From NCBI GenBank assembly GCA_947470885.1, contig CANIXE010000126.1:1-6595 (forward strand): a DNA stretch of 6,595 nucleotides, in the 5' to 3' direction. Position 1 is the first letter of the stretch, and the number at the start of each line of letters is the position of its first letter. The DNA comes from Planctomycetota bacterium. Lineage in GTDB: Bacteria; Planctomycetota; UBA11346. The position numbers were made by a program, and so were the translations under genes. This document shows, piece after piece, positions 1 to 5,879 of the stretch. Below the pieces are notes generated by a model. The model was not told where the DNA came from. It saw nothing but the letters and a program-made list of their open reading frames with translations, and did no database searches.

Positions 1-142
1 AGACGCGGAGACGCGGAGAAGGCAAGAGGTTGGACTAGAAATCGACGTTCACCAGGAGGGTGATCCGTCGATGACATTGGTTAAGCGCGAAAGAACGGTG
101 TTCTCCGCGCCTCCGCGTGAAAAATCCAATGCGGCATTTAGG
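1..142 (+). repeat. Palindromic CGCGGAG-type dispersed repeat, copy A (left end cut by the window)
   Basis: The left arm carries tandem ACGCGGAG units (3-10, 11-18). The right arm carries the complementary CTCCGCGC and CTCCGCGT units (103-110, 111-118). Positions 3-20 pair with 101-118 at 17 of 18 positions. Nested inside are further arms: 30-38 with 77-85 (8 of 9, several G-U), 41-47 with 66-72 (7 bp perfect) and 49-53 with 59-63 (5 bp), closing on a 5-base loop, so the whole copy can fold as one long interrupted hairpin. Positions 119-142 resemble, in inverted orientation, the bases left of copy B, so the unit probably extends to about 142. Over 1-115 it matches 6481-6595 at 105 of 115 positions. 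It contains no convincing coding sequence. It looks like a non-autonomous MITE- or REP-like element; the exact family is not established here. Confidence 0.85.
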
Positions 143-160
143 ATCAATTAAATAACAACG

Positions 161-187
161 TTGACTTTTGGTTGGTGTTGATATTGT
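161..187 (+). promoter_or_regulatory. Weak candidate promoter for the 124-residue protein
   Basis: TTGACT (161-166) resembles a -35 box and TATTGT (182-187) a poor -10 box. The 15-base spacer is shorter than ideal. The surrounding 121-187 stretch is clearly more AT-rich than the rest of the window. Transcription starting about 7 bases after the -10 would begin at or next to the ATG at 194, which would fit the absence of a Shine-Dalgarno sequence, as in a leaderless mRNA. This is an inference from weak matches. Confidence 0.22.
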
Positions 188-193
188 GCGGCC

Positions 194-568
194 ATGATCA
201 CCAACACCGCCTTCCGTCCCGCCACCGCCCAGGAATTCCAGGAGCAATTCCCCCGCTTCACCGGCCGATTTGCTTCAGCCCTGGGCGGATCCCTCTGGGA
301 GTTGCTGAACACCCCGGAGGCCTGCGCGTACATGGAATGCGCAACCCTGAATCACGATCTGCCCGCCGTCGCAGGGATCGCCCGATTGGTCGCTGACAAA
401 CTGCTGGCCGTCCCCGAAGCCGAACGCAATGGCACCCGCCAACTCATCGGCTGCCTGGTGGCCACGATCATGCGCGCGAATGGCTGGCAGACTACCGGGG
501 TCAAAGGCAATGTCCCGCCCTTTCCCGTCCGCCTGTTCGCTCGGGCGGAAATGTACGTCCCGGCCTGA
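194..568 (+). CDS. Conserved-looking small protein of unknown function (124 aa)
   Basis: I do not recognise this protein with confidence. It is soluble, with no signal peptide or membrane segment. Residues 10-75 look largely helical (a Phe/Leu/Ala-patterned first half). The C-terminal third is more distinctive: a helix around 80-97 ending in MRANGW, then a Gly/Lys turn, VPPFP (107-111) and RLFARAEMY (113-121). This has the look of a conserved short module, but I can name no family. The start at 194 is the only ATG after the in-frame stop at 179-181, and no Shine-Dalgarno motif precedes it. Its TGA (566-568) is one base from the stop of the opposing phosphoesterase gene, so the two transcripts must run into each other, and no terminator lies between them. 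The GC-rich third codon positions match the neighbours, which supports real coding. It sits directly beside repeat copy A. Confidence 0.62.
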   Translation: MITNTAFRPATAQEFQEQFPRFTGRFASALGGSLWELLNTPEACAYMECATLNHDLPAVAGIARLVADKLLAVPEAERNGTRQLIGCLVATIMRANGWQTTGVKGNVPPFPVRLFARAEMYVPA

Positions 569-569
569 T

Positions 570-1310
570 TCAGATCCCCTGACCCAGTCGTTCCGCCAGG
601 AAGCTGCTGAGTCCCGCGGCCTTGATCTTGGCCTGGGTCTTGGCCACGTCGTAGGGCAGGCGGTGGAAGGTCAGCTCTTCGCCGTCCAGGGTGGCAAAGC
701 TCAGGCGGGTATCCCGATCCCGGGGTTGGCCCACCGAGCCGACGCAGACGTAGGCCTTGTGGCCCTTGGGGATGCGGAACGTGGGATGGCCGTCATGGGG
801 GACCATCACCCCCATGGTGGTGGCCATGAACGGGGTGTGGTTGTGGCCGGCAAAACAGATGTCGAAGCCGCTGAAGTCGGTATTCAAGGTCTCGATCATC
901 TGCTGGGCCTCGATGGGATTCTCGGGCTCGTCCACGTAGTCGTGGACGGGGTCGTAGATCGAACCATGGACCATCAGCAGCCGGCCGTGGAGGGCGAAGG
1001 GCTTCCGCTCGGTGAACCAGTGCATCAGGTCCGGGCCGGCGACCTGCAAACAACGCCGGGTCCAGTCGATGGCCTGGGCAGCATGGGGGTTAAAGCGGTG
1101 GCGCTCGGTGACCAGGGCTTCCTCGTGGTTGCCCATCAGACTGGTGGTGAAGGTGTTCTTGGCGATCCGGGCGACGGACACCGGATCCGGGCCATAGCCA
1201 ATCACATCCCCCAGGCAGAGATACTGTTTCACCCCCAGCTTCTGGCAGTGCTCCATCACCACCAAGAGGGCCTCCAGGTTGCTGTGGAGGTCAGACAGGA
1301 TGGCGATCAT
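570..1310 (-). CDS. Calcineurin-like metallophosphoesterase (YfcE/MJ0912-type)
   Basis: Predicted cytoplasmic two-metal phosphodiesterase or phosphatase of 246 residues; the substrate cannot be read from sequence. The complete motif set is present: SDLHSN (metal ligands D7, H9), GDVIGYGPDP (D35 bridging the metals), GNHE (N61, H62), VHGS (H115) and GHNH (H156, H158). The GSVGQPRD stretch at 191-198 is typical of the small family that includes YfcE and MJ0912. The frame stays open further upstream to 1397, but the start at 1310 is preferred: the DxH strand begins there, GGAAG (1322-1318) lies 7 bases upstream, and the ATG overlaps the maf stop as ATGA (1310-1307), which indicates translational coupling. 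It is the last gene of the minus-strand operon. No terminator separates it from the converging gene, whose stop is one base away. Confidence 0.9.
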   Translation of the reverse strand: MIAILSDLHSNLEALLVVMEHCQKLGVKQYLCLGDVIGYGPDPVSVARIAKNTFTTSLMGNHEEALVTERHRFNPHAAQAIDWTRRCLQVAGPDLMHWFTERKPFALHGRLLMVHGSIYDPVHDYVDEPENPIEAQQMIETLNTDFSGFDICFAGHNHTPFMATTMGVMVPHDGHPTFRIPKGHKAYVCVGSVGQPRDRDTRLSFATLDGEELTFHRLPYDVAKTQAKIKAAGLSSFLAERLGQGI

Positions 1311-1912
1311 GATGCACTTCCGGGCAACGGCGTATCGGTGAGTTCCCGCCACACCCGGGCGACGCTGGCGAGGGACAGTCCGACCACGGTGTCCCAAGTG
1401 CCCTGGAGATCCGTCACGAAGCGGTCACCGGTTTCCTGGATGGCATAGGCTCCGGCCCGGCCCCGGTGCTCACCGGTGGCCAGATACGCCTGAATTGCCG
1501 CCGTATCCAATGGGCGCATCGTGACTTTGGCCAAGGCCACCGAACTGGCCACCACCCCGCGCTCCCCGTTCACCAAGCGCACCGCGTGGTGGCCGGTGGC
1601 CACGGCATGGGTGGTCCCGGCCAGGCGACCAAGAATCCGCGCCCCATCAGCGTCATCGGTGGGCGAGCCAAAGGTCTCTCGCCCCAAAAAAACCACCGTG
1701 TCCGCCGCCAAGAGAATACCGTCCGCCCCTGGGGGCACGATCGCCCGGTCGGCCTTATGCCGGGCCCGGTCCAGGGCCAGGGTCTGGGGATGGCTGGCCG
1801 TGATCGCCTCTTCGTCGTGGGCTGACTGCACCACCTGGAACGGGATACCGGCCCGGCGAAGCAACTCGGCCCGCTGGGGGCTCTGACTGGCGAGGTAGAT
1901 CATGGGGAACAT
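1307..1912 (-). CDS. maf: Maf-family nucleoside triphosphate pyrophosphatase (YhdE-like)
   Basis: Cytoplasmic Maf/HAM1-fold enzyme of 201 residues. Family members hydrolyse dTTP/UTP or modified NTPs to the monophosphate and pyrophosphate, a house-cleaning role. Visible landmarks are LASQSPQRAELL (7-18), acidic E34/E35, K53, AADTVV (69-74, D71 the family catalytic acid) and GAYAIQ (154-159). The DT pair and the AIQ motif fit the YhdE (dTTP/UTP) group better than YceF, which has SPWR and a different C-terminal motif. Oddity: the usual GKP after the catalytic strand reads GSP (82-84), so the lysine equivalent to Lys82 of Bacillus subtilis Maf is Ser83. GLPL is also changed to GLSL (178-181). The ATG at 1912 has a weak GGGG-type site upstream. 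A second ATG at 1903 would give 198 residues, but it is preceded only by pyrimidines. It lies 36 bases after ybdD and overlaps the phosphoesterase gene by 4 bases. Confidence 0.92.
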   Translation of the reverse strand: MFPMIYLASQSPQRAELLRRAGIPFQVVQSAHDEEAITASHPQTLALDRARHKADRAIVPPGADGILLAADTVVFLGRETFGSPTDDADGARILGRLAGTTHAVATGHHAVRLVNGERGVVASSVALAKVTMRPLDTAAIQAYLATGEHRGRAGAYAIQETGDRFVTDLQGTWDTVVGLSLASVARVWRELTDTPLPGSAS

Positions 1913-1948
1913 GAATACCCCGAAAATCGATCCGGAGCAAGTCAGGGT

Positions 1949-2125
1949 TCAACAACAGCGGGGTTTGCGCCCGGCCCGGTTGAAATAGTCCCGATAAAAT
2001 TCCCGTTTGGTCAGCAGGGCGTGGCCATGCCCCCGGTGCTCGGCGCAATAACGCTCGTAGGCGTCGTCCCCCGACCACCAGCGGAGCAGATTCCAGAACC
2101 GCGCCAGCCGACCCATGGCGGTCAT
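1949..2125 (-). CDS. ybdD: YbdD/YjiX-family small protein (DUF466), partner of CstA
   Basis: A 58-residue reading frame that is easily overlooked because of its size. It begins MTAMGRLARFWNLLRWWSGD, continues with DAYERYCAEH, and has TKREFYRDYFNRAG followed by a C-terminal CC. The DxYxxY...H spacing, the EFYRD-type segment and the final double cysteine match the E. coli YbdD/YjiX family, which is usually about 65 residues. These genes almost always follow cstA or btsT. The ATG (2125-2123) overlaps the cstA TGA as ATGA, with GGAG just upstream inside the cstA end, so translation is probably coupled. The protein is soluble and positively charged, with aromatic residues clustered near the N terminus. 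Family context suggests a role with the carbon-starvation transporter; its molecular function is not known to me. An alternative internal ATG (M4) would shorten it by three residues. Confidence 0.9.
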   Translation of the reverse strand: MTAMGRLARFWNLLRWWSGDDAYERYCAEHRGHGHALLTKREFYRDYFNRAGRKPRCC

Positions 2126-4254
2126 CCGCTCCGACCGAGGTGTTTGAAGCTGGCCCGGGCTCCGTCCACCGCCACCACCACGATGATCAGCATGAACAGA
2201 GCGCAGAGGACGGCGTCCAACTGGTCATTGAACGCCAACTGGCGGAGGACCTTCGCCTGCTTGGCCGATTTTTCCGCCAGGGCGGGATCCGCGGCCGCCT
2301 GGGCCTCCAGGGCCGCCGCATCCCGTTCCCGCTTGGCCGCGGACTGGACGAAGCTCACCTTGGGGCTGGGATCGGTGAGCTTTTGCCAGCCGGCGGTCTC
2401 GGTGATGAACAGCAGCCAGCACAGGGGCAGGATGGTGATCCAGGCCCAACGGACCTTGCCCAGGCGAATGATCATCGCCGTGCCGACGCACAGGGCCACC
2501 GCCGCCAGCAACTGATTGGCGATGCCGAACAGGGGCCAGAGCATGCGGATGCCGCCGTTGGGATCGCGGATGCCGGCGATCAGGAACCAGCCCCAGCCGG
2601 CCACCACCGCGGCGCTGCCCAGGCAGGTGGCCCACAGCCGGGAGGCATCCCCCAGGGGCTTCCACACCCGGCCCGCCACATCCTGGAACACGAACCGCCC
2701 CACCCGGGTGCCGGCGTCCACCGTGGTGAGGATGAACAGGGCCTCGAACATGATGGCGAAGTGGTACCAGAAGGCCTTCAGGTCCCCCAGGCCCTTGGTC
2801 AACTGGTCGAAGATCAACGCCATGCCCACCGCCAGGGTCGGCGCCCCGCCGGTCTTGGAGAGGATGGAGTCCTCACCAACGCCCTTGGCCAGGGCGGTCA
2901 ATTCCTCGGCGCTGACCGTGAAGCCCCAGGTGGCGATTTTGGCCGCCGCCAATTCAGGGGTGCCCCCCAGGGCGGCGGCGGGGGTGTTCATGGCGAAGTA
3001 GACGCCGGGGGTCAGGGCGCAGGCGGCGATCAGGGCCATGATCGCGACGAAGGCCTCCATGAGCATGCCGCCGTAGGCAATGGCCCGGGCATGGCCCTCA
3101 TTGGCCAACAGCTTGGGGGTCGTCCCCGACGAAATCAGCGCATGGAAGCCGGAAATCGCCCCGCAGGCGATGGTGATGAAGGCGAACGGCAGCAGCTTGC
3201 CCGACAACACCGGGCCGTCGCCGGCGGCAACTGCATCCGCCAAGACCTTATGCCCATCCGTGGCCAGCTGAACCACCGCCGGCATGTGCAAGTCCGGCAG
3301 AACGACGAAGATCCCCGCCGCCAGCAGGCCGATGGTGCCGATTTTCACGAAGGCCGACAGGTAATCCCGGGGCGCCAACAACAGCCACACCGGCAGCACC
3401 GCGGCAATGAAGCCATAGATGATGATCAGCCAGGCCATGAGTTCCCGGCCCTGGATCGCCCCCAGGAGGGGCATCAGGCGGGTTTCAGCGCCAAAAGTCA
3501 GGCTGGCCCGCAGGGCATCCCCCGCCGGCAGGTGGTGGACCCACCACCCCGCCCCCAGGGCAGCGAACAGCAGAACCACACCAATAAAGCTAGCTTCCAG
3601 CACCCGCCCCGGGCGGATCAGGCGCATCCAGATCCCCATCAGCATGGCGATGGGAATGGTCAGGCCGACGGTCACCGTGGACCAGGGGCTCTCGGCCATG
3701 GCATTCACCACCACCATCCCCAGGACAGCGATCAGAATGGACAGGATGGCGAGGATGGACAGCAGGGTCACCCAGCCCGCCACCGGGCCAATGTGTTCGT
3801 CCGCCAGTTGGCCCAAGCTCTTCCCGTCCAGGCGCAACGAGCCGCAGAGGATGACGAAATCCTGCACCGCCCCCGCCAAGACCACGCCGACGATGATCCA
3901 GATCGTCCCCGGCAGGTAGCCGAACTGAGCAGCGAGGATCGGCCCCACCAACGGTCCCGCGCCGGCGATGGCGGCGAAATGATGACCGAACACCACCCAG
4001 GGATTGGTGGGCACAAAGTCGTGGCCGTCGTTGAAGCGCACCGCCGGGGTCGCCCGGGCTGGATCCAGGGCGAAGATCCGGTCGCTGATGATCCGGGAAT
4101 AGAATCGGTAACCGATGACCCAGGTGCAGAACGCTGCCACCAGGACCCAGGCGGCGCTGATCGTTTCACCCTGGTGGAGGGCCAGGAGGGCAAAGGCGCC
4201 GGCCCCGGTCAGGGCGACCAGGATCCAGGCAAACAACGAAAGCGGACGGGGCAT
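2122..4254 (-). CDS. cstA: CstA-family carbon starvation transporter (pyruvate/peptide)
   Basis: Polytopic inner-membrane protein of 710 residues (E. coli CstA about 701, BtsT about 716). E. coli homologues import pyruvate, and CstA is also linked to peptide uptake. The family signature is intact: FNDGHDFVPTNPWVVFGHHF (74-93), then AAIAGAGPLVGPILAAQFGY (94-113) and LAGAVQDFVIL (126-136). Roughly 16-18 hydrophobic segments follow across 8-620, with a last one near 679-697. Before that last helix is an Ala-rich, highly charged stretch (638-672) that may form a cytoplasmic helix. The frame is open upstream to 4371, but those 39 extra residues are Pro/Arg-rich and unlike the family, and would cover most of the divergent promoter region. 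I start at 4254, where the hydrophobic N terminus begins; only a weak AGGT-type site precedes it. First gene of the minus-strand operon, overlapping ybdD by 4 bases. Confidence 0.96.
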   Translation of the reverse strand: MPRPLSLFAWILVALTGAGAFALLALHQGETISAAWVLVAAFCTWVIGYRFYSRIISDRIFALDPARATPAVRFNDGHDFVPTNPWVVFGHHFAAIAGAGPLVGPILAAQFGYLPGTIWIIVGVVLAGAVQDFVILCGSLRLDGKSLGQLADEHIGPVAGWVTLLSILAILSILIAVLGMVVVNAMAESPWSTVTVGLTIPIAMLMGIWMRLIRPGRVLEASFIGVVLLFAALGAGWWVHHLPAGDALRASLTFGAETRLMPLLGAIQGRELMAWLIIIYGFIAAVLPVWLLLAPRDYLSAFVKIGTIGLLAAGIFVVLPDLHMPAVVQLATDGHKVLADAVAAGDGPVLSGKLLPFAFITIACGAISGFHALISSGTTPKLLANEGHARAIAYGGMLMEAFVAIMALIAACALTPGVYFAMNTPAAALGGTPELAAAKIATWGFTVSAEELTALAKGVGEDSILSKTGGAPTLAVGMALIFDQLTKGLGDLKAFWYHFAIMFEALFILTTVDAGTRVGRFVFQDVAGRVWKPLGDASRLWATCLGSAAVVAGWGWFLIAGIRDPNGGIRMLWPLFGIANQLLAAVALCVGTAMIIRLGKVRWAWITILPLCWLLFITETAGWQKLTDPSPKVSFVQSAAKRERDAAALEAQAAADPALAEKSAKQAKVLRQLAFNDQLDAVLCALFMLIIVVVAVDGARASFKHLGRSG

Positions 4255-4385
4255 CGGAGACCTGCTATGGTGGGGGCGGGGAAGTTCTGGCTTGGGTTCC
4301 CCCCATGTCCACGGCGCAATCACGTTGGGAATTACGCGATTTCCTCCCCGAGTGACTTTCCGCCGACCCATGGTGAAGTGCCGCC
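4255..4385. promoter_or_regulatory. Divergent intergenic region between cstA and hemL
   Basis: These 131 bases must hold the promoters of both the minus-strand operon and hemL if each has its own. I see no strong -35/-10 pair on either strand. No convincing CRP-like TGTGA-N6-TCACA site is present, although carbon-starvation genes are often CRP-controlled in enterics. A GGAA...TTCC partial inverted repeat lies at 4329-4345. The hemL ribosome binding site GGTGAAG (4372-4378) sits 7 bases before its ATG. The assignment as a promoter region rests on gene orientation. Confidence 0.5.
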
Positions 4386-5735
4386 ATGCCCAGACCGTCC
4401 CCCTCCCGCCCCGCCACCGCCGCCGTTACGGCCACAGCCCCGTTGACCGGCCCCAAGTCCCAGGCCCTGTTCGCCGCCGCCCAGCAGGTCATCCCCGGGG
4501 GCGTGAATTCCCCGGTGCGGGCGTGGAAACGGGTGGGCGGCAACCCGCCGATAATCACCAGCGGCACCGGGGCCTGGATCACCGATGCGGACCGCCGGCG
4601 CTATGTGGACTACGTCCTGTCCTGGGGCCCGCTGCTCCATGGCCATGCCCATCCGGCGGTGGTGAAGGCCGTGCAACAGGCCGCCGCCAAAGGTCTGGGC
4701 TTCGGCGCGCCAACCCCCGGCGAGGCAGTCCTCGCCCAAACCCTCATCGACGCGTTCCCCAGCATCGAGCAGGTCCGCCTGGTGAGCAGTGGCACGGAAG
4801 CCTGCATGAGCGCCCTGCGCCTGGCCCGGGCCGCCACCGGCAAGGAGGTGGTGATCAAGTGCGACGGCTGCTACCACGGCCACGCCGACCACCTGCTGGT
4901 GGCCGCCGGCAGCGGCTGCGCCACCTTCAACCAGCCGGATTCCAGCGGCGTCCCCGCGGCCTTCGCCAGCCTGACGGTGAGCGTCCCCTACAATGATCTG
5001 GCGGCGGTCGAAGCCGCCTTCGCCAAGCACCAGGGCAATGTCGCCGCCGTGATCGTCGAACCCATCGCCGGCAACATGGGCTTCGTGCCCCCGGCCCCGG
5101 GCTGGCTGGCGGGCCTGCGCACGCTGTGCACCCGGGAAAAATCCCTGTTGGTCATCGATGAGGTGATGAGCGGCTTCCGGGTCGCCTGGGGCGGCATGCA
5201 GGTGCTGGCCAACGTGAAGCCCGACCTGACCTGCCTGGGCAAGACCATCGGCGGTGGCTTGGCCGTGGCGGCCTACGGCGGCAAAAAGGACCTGATGGCC
5301 CACCTCGCCCCCCTGGGGGGCTGCTACCAGGCGGGCACCCTGTCGGGCAATCCGGTGGGGGTCGCCGCCGGATTGGCGAATCTCAAACTCGCATCCAAAC
5401 CCGGATTCTACACCAGCCAGGAAAAGAAGTTGGGCGTCCTCACTGACGGTCTGGCCAAGCTGGCGAAGCGCCACGGCGTGCCCTTCCAGGTCGGCCGGAT
5501 CGGCACCATGTGGGGCTTCTTCTTCCACGACCGTCCGGTCACCGATTTCGCCAGCGCCGCCGCCAGCAACCAGCAGGCCTGGCTGACCTTCTTCCGGACC
5601 ATGACCCTGAACGGCGTCTACTTGGCCGCCAGCCCCTTCGAAGCGGCGTTCTGGTCCAGCGCCCACGGCCCGGCGGAGGTCCGCCACACCCTGGCCGCCG
5701 CCGACCAGGCCTTCGCCGCCGTCGCCGCGCTTTGA
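4386..5735 (+). CDS. hemL: Glutamate-1-semialdehyde 2,1-aminomutase
   Basis: PLP enzyme that converts glutamate-1-semialdehyde to 5-aminolevulinate, the last step of the C5 route to haem and other tetrapyrroles; cytoplasmic homodimer. Of 449 residues, about 22 at the N terminus are a Pro/Ser/Ala/Thr-rich extension absent from the 427-residue E. coli enzyme. Landmarks: IPGGVNSPVRAWK (36-48), SWGPLLHGHAHP (79-90), GFGAPTPGE (105-113), SSGTEA (134-139, phosphate contact), CYHGHAD (162-168), VEPIAGNMG (224-232), IDEVMSGFR (257-265, D258 contacts the PLP ring nitrogen), LGKTIGGG (284-291, with K286 the Schiff-base lysine) and YQAGTLSGNP (314-323). All catalytic residues are present. The start at 4386 has GGTGAAG 7 bases upstream, and no other ATG occurs before residue 141. 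It is transcribed divergently from cstA and followed by its own terminator, so it is probably monocistronic. Confidence 0.97.
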   Translation: MPRPSPSRPATAAVTATAPLTGPKSQALFAAAQQVIPGGVNSPVRAWKRVGGNPPIITSGTGAWITDADRRRYVDYVLSWGPLLHGHAHPAVVKAVQQAAAKGLGFGAPTPGEAVLAQTLIDAFPSIEQVRLVSSGTEACMSALRLARAATGKEVVIKCDGCYHGHADHLLVAAGSGCATFNQPDSSGVPAAFASLTVSVPYNDLAAVEAAFAKHQGNVAAVIVEPIAGNMGFVPPAPGWLAGLRTLCTREKSLLVIDEVMSGFRVAWGGMQVLANVKPDLTCLGKTIGGGLAVAAYGGKKDLMAHLAPLGGCYQAGTLSGNPVGVAAGLANLKLASKPGFYTSQEKKLGVLTDGLAKLAKRHGVPFQVGRIGTMWGFFFHDRPVTDFASAAASNQQAWLTFFRTMTLNGVYLAASPFEAAFWSSAHGPAEVRHTLAAADQAFAAVAAL

Positions 5736-5742
5736 ACCCGCT

Positions 5743-5795
5743 CGCCCCGAACGGTTCCCGGCTTGATCGCTGAGGGCCGTTCGGGGTGTGTTTTT
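5743..5795 (+). terminator. Rho-independent terminator after hemL
   Basis: CCCCGAACGG (5745-5754) is perfectly complementary to CCGTTCGGGG (5777-5786). The stem can extend by one G-U and one C-G pair at its base (5743-5744 with 5787-5788). CCC (5757-5759) and GGG (5774-5776) can pair inside the 22-base loop. A run of five T (5791-5795) follows after TGTG. It begins 8 bases after the hemL stop and isolates hemL from the flavodoxin-like gene. Confidence 0.85.
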
Positions 5796-5828
5796 AACAT
5801 TTATACGTTTAAACGATTATCTGTTGAA
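5793..5828. promoter_or_regulatory. Long AT-rich dyad, candidate operator/promoter of the flavodoxin-like gene
   Basis: The core CGTTTAAACG (5806-5815) is a perfect 10-base palindrome. Around the same centre (between 5810 and 5811), AACA (5796-5799) mirrors TGTT (5822-5825), TA (5802-5803) mirrors TA (5818-5819), and TT (5793-5794) mirrors AA (5827-5828). In all, 13 of 18 half-site positions are symmetric. TTAACA (5794-5799) also resembles a -35 box (5 of 6), but 17-18 bases downstream there are only weak -10 candidates (TTATCT, TATCTG). The dip to AT-rich sequence in a GC-rich window, directly upstream of a gene, suggests a promoter with a dimeric repressor or activator site. The regulator is not visible in the window. 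Confidence 0.45.
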
Positions 5829-5879
5829 CTGACTCTTTCCCTCCCCACAGTCCCCCCACCACCCCAGCCCGGAGTCCCC

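Noticed and set aside
35..247. Minus-strand frame of 70 residues across repeat copy A (contains FFTRRRGEHRSF)
   Set aside because: It is a translation of the palindromic repeat itself, with no ribosome binding site and no recognisable domain. Frames like this arise wherever the repeat occurs.
429..1448. 339-residue plus-strand frame across the phosphoesterase gene
   Set aside because: It starts inside the unknown gene in another frame and lies opposite a complete phosphoesterase with all metal motifs; no domain is visible.
4255..4371. Upstream start of cstA at 4371 adding 39 residues
   Set aside because: The extra residues are Pro/Arg/Gly-rich and unlike the family, and would occupy most of the only spacer available for the divergent promoters.
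4255..4385. CRP or sigma-54 site controlling cstA
   Set aside because: The nearest matches (for example CGTGA with no matching half-site) are too poor on both strands to call.
2140..4446. 768-residue plus-strand frame antisense to cstA
   Set aside because: Composition is Gln/Gly/His/Arg-rich without domains. It mirrors the GC-rich third positions of cstA and runs into hemL. CstA on the other strand is unmistakable.
4332..5687. 451-residue minus-strand frame antisense to hemL
   Set aside because: Gly/Ala/His-rich shadow frame. HemL on the plus strand has every catalytic motif.
5763..5879. Upstream start of the flavodoxin-like gene adding 39 residues
   Set aside because: The stretch includes half of the hemL terminator, the AT-rich dyad and a Pro-rich translation of the C-rich leader. 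The flavodoxin first strand begins at 5880 with a good ribosome binding site.
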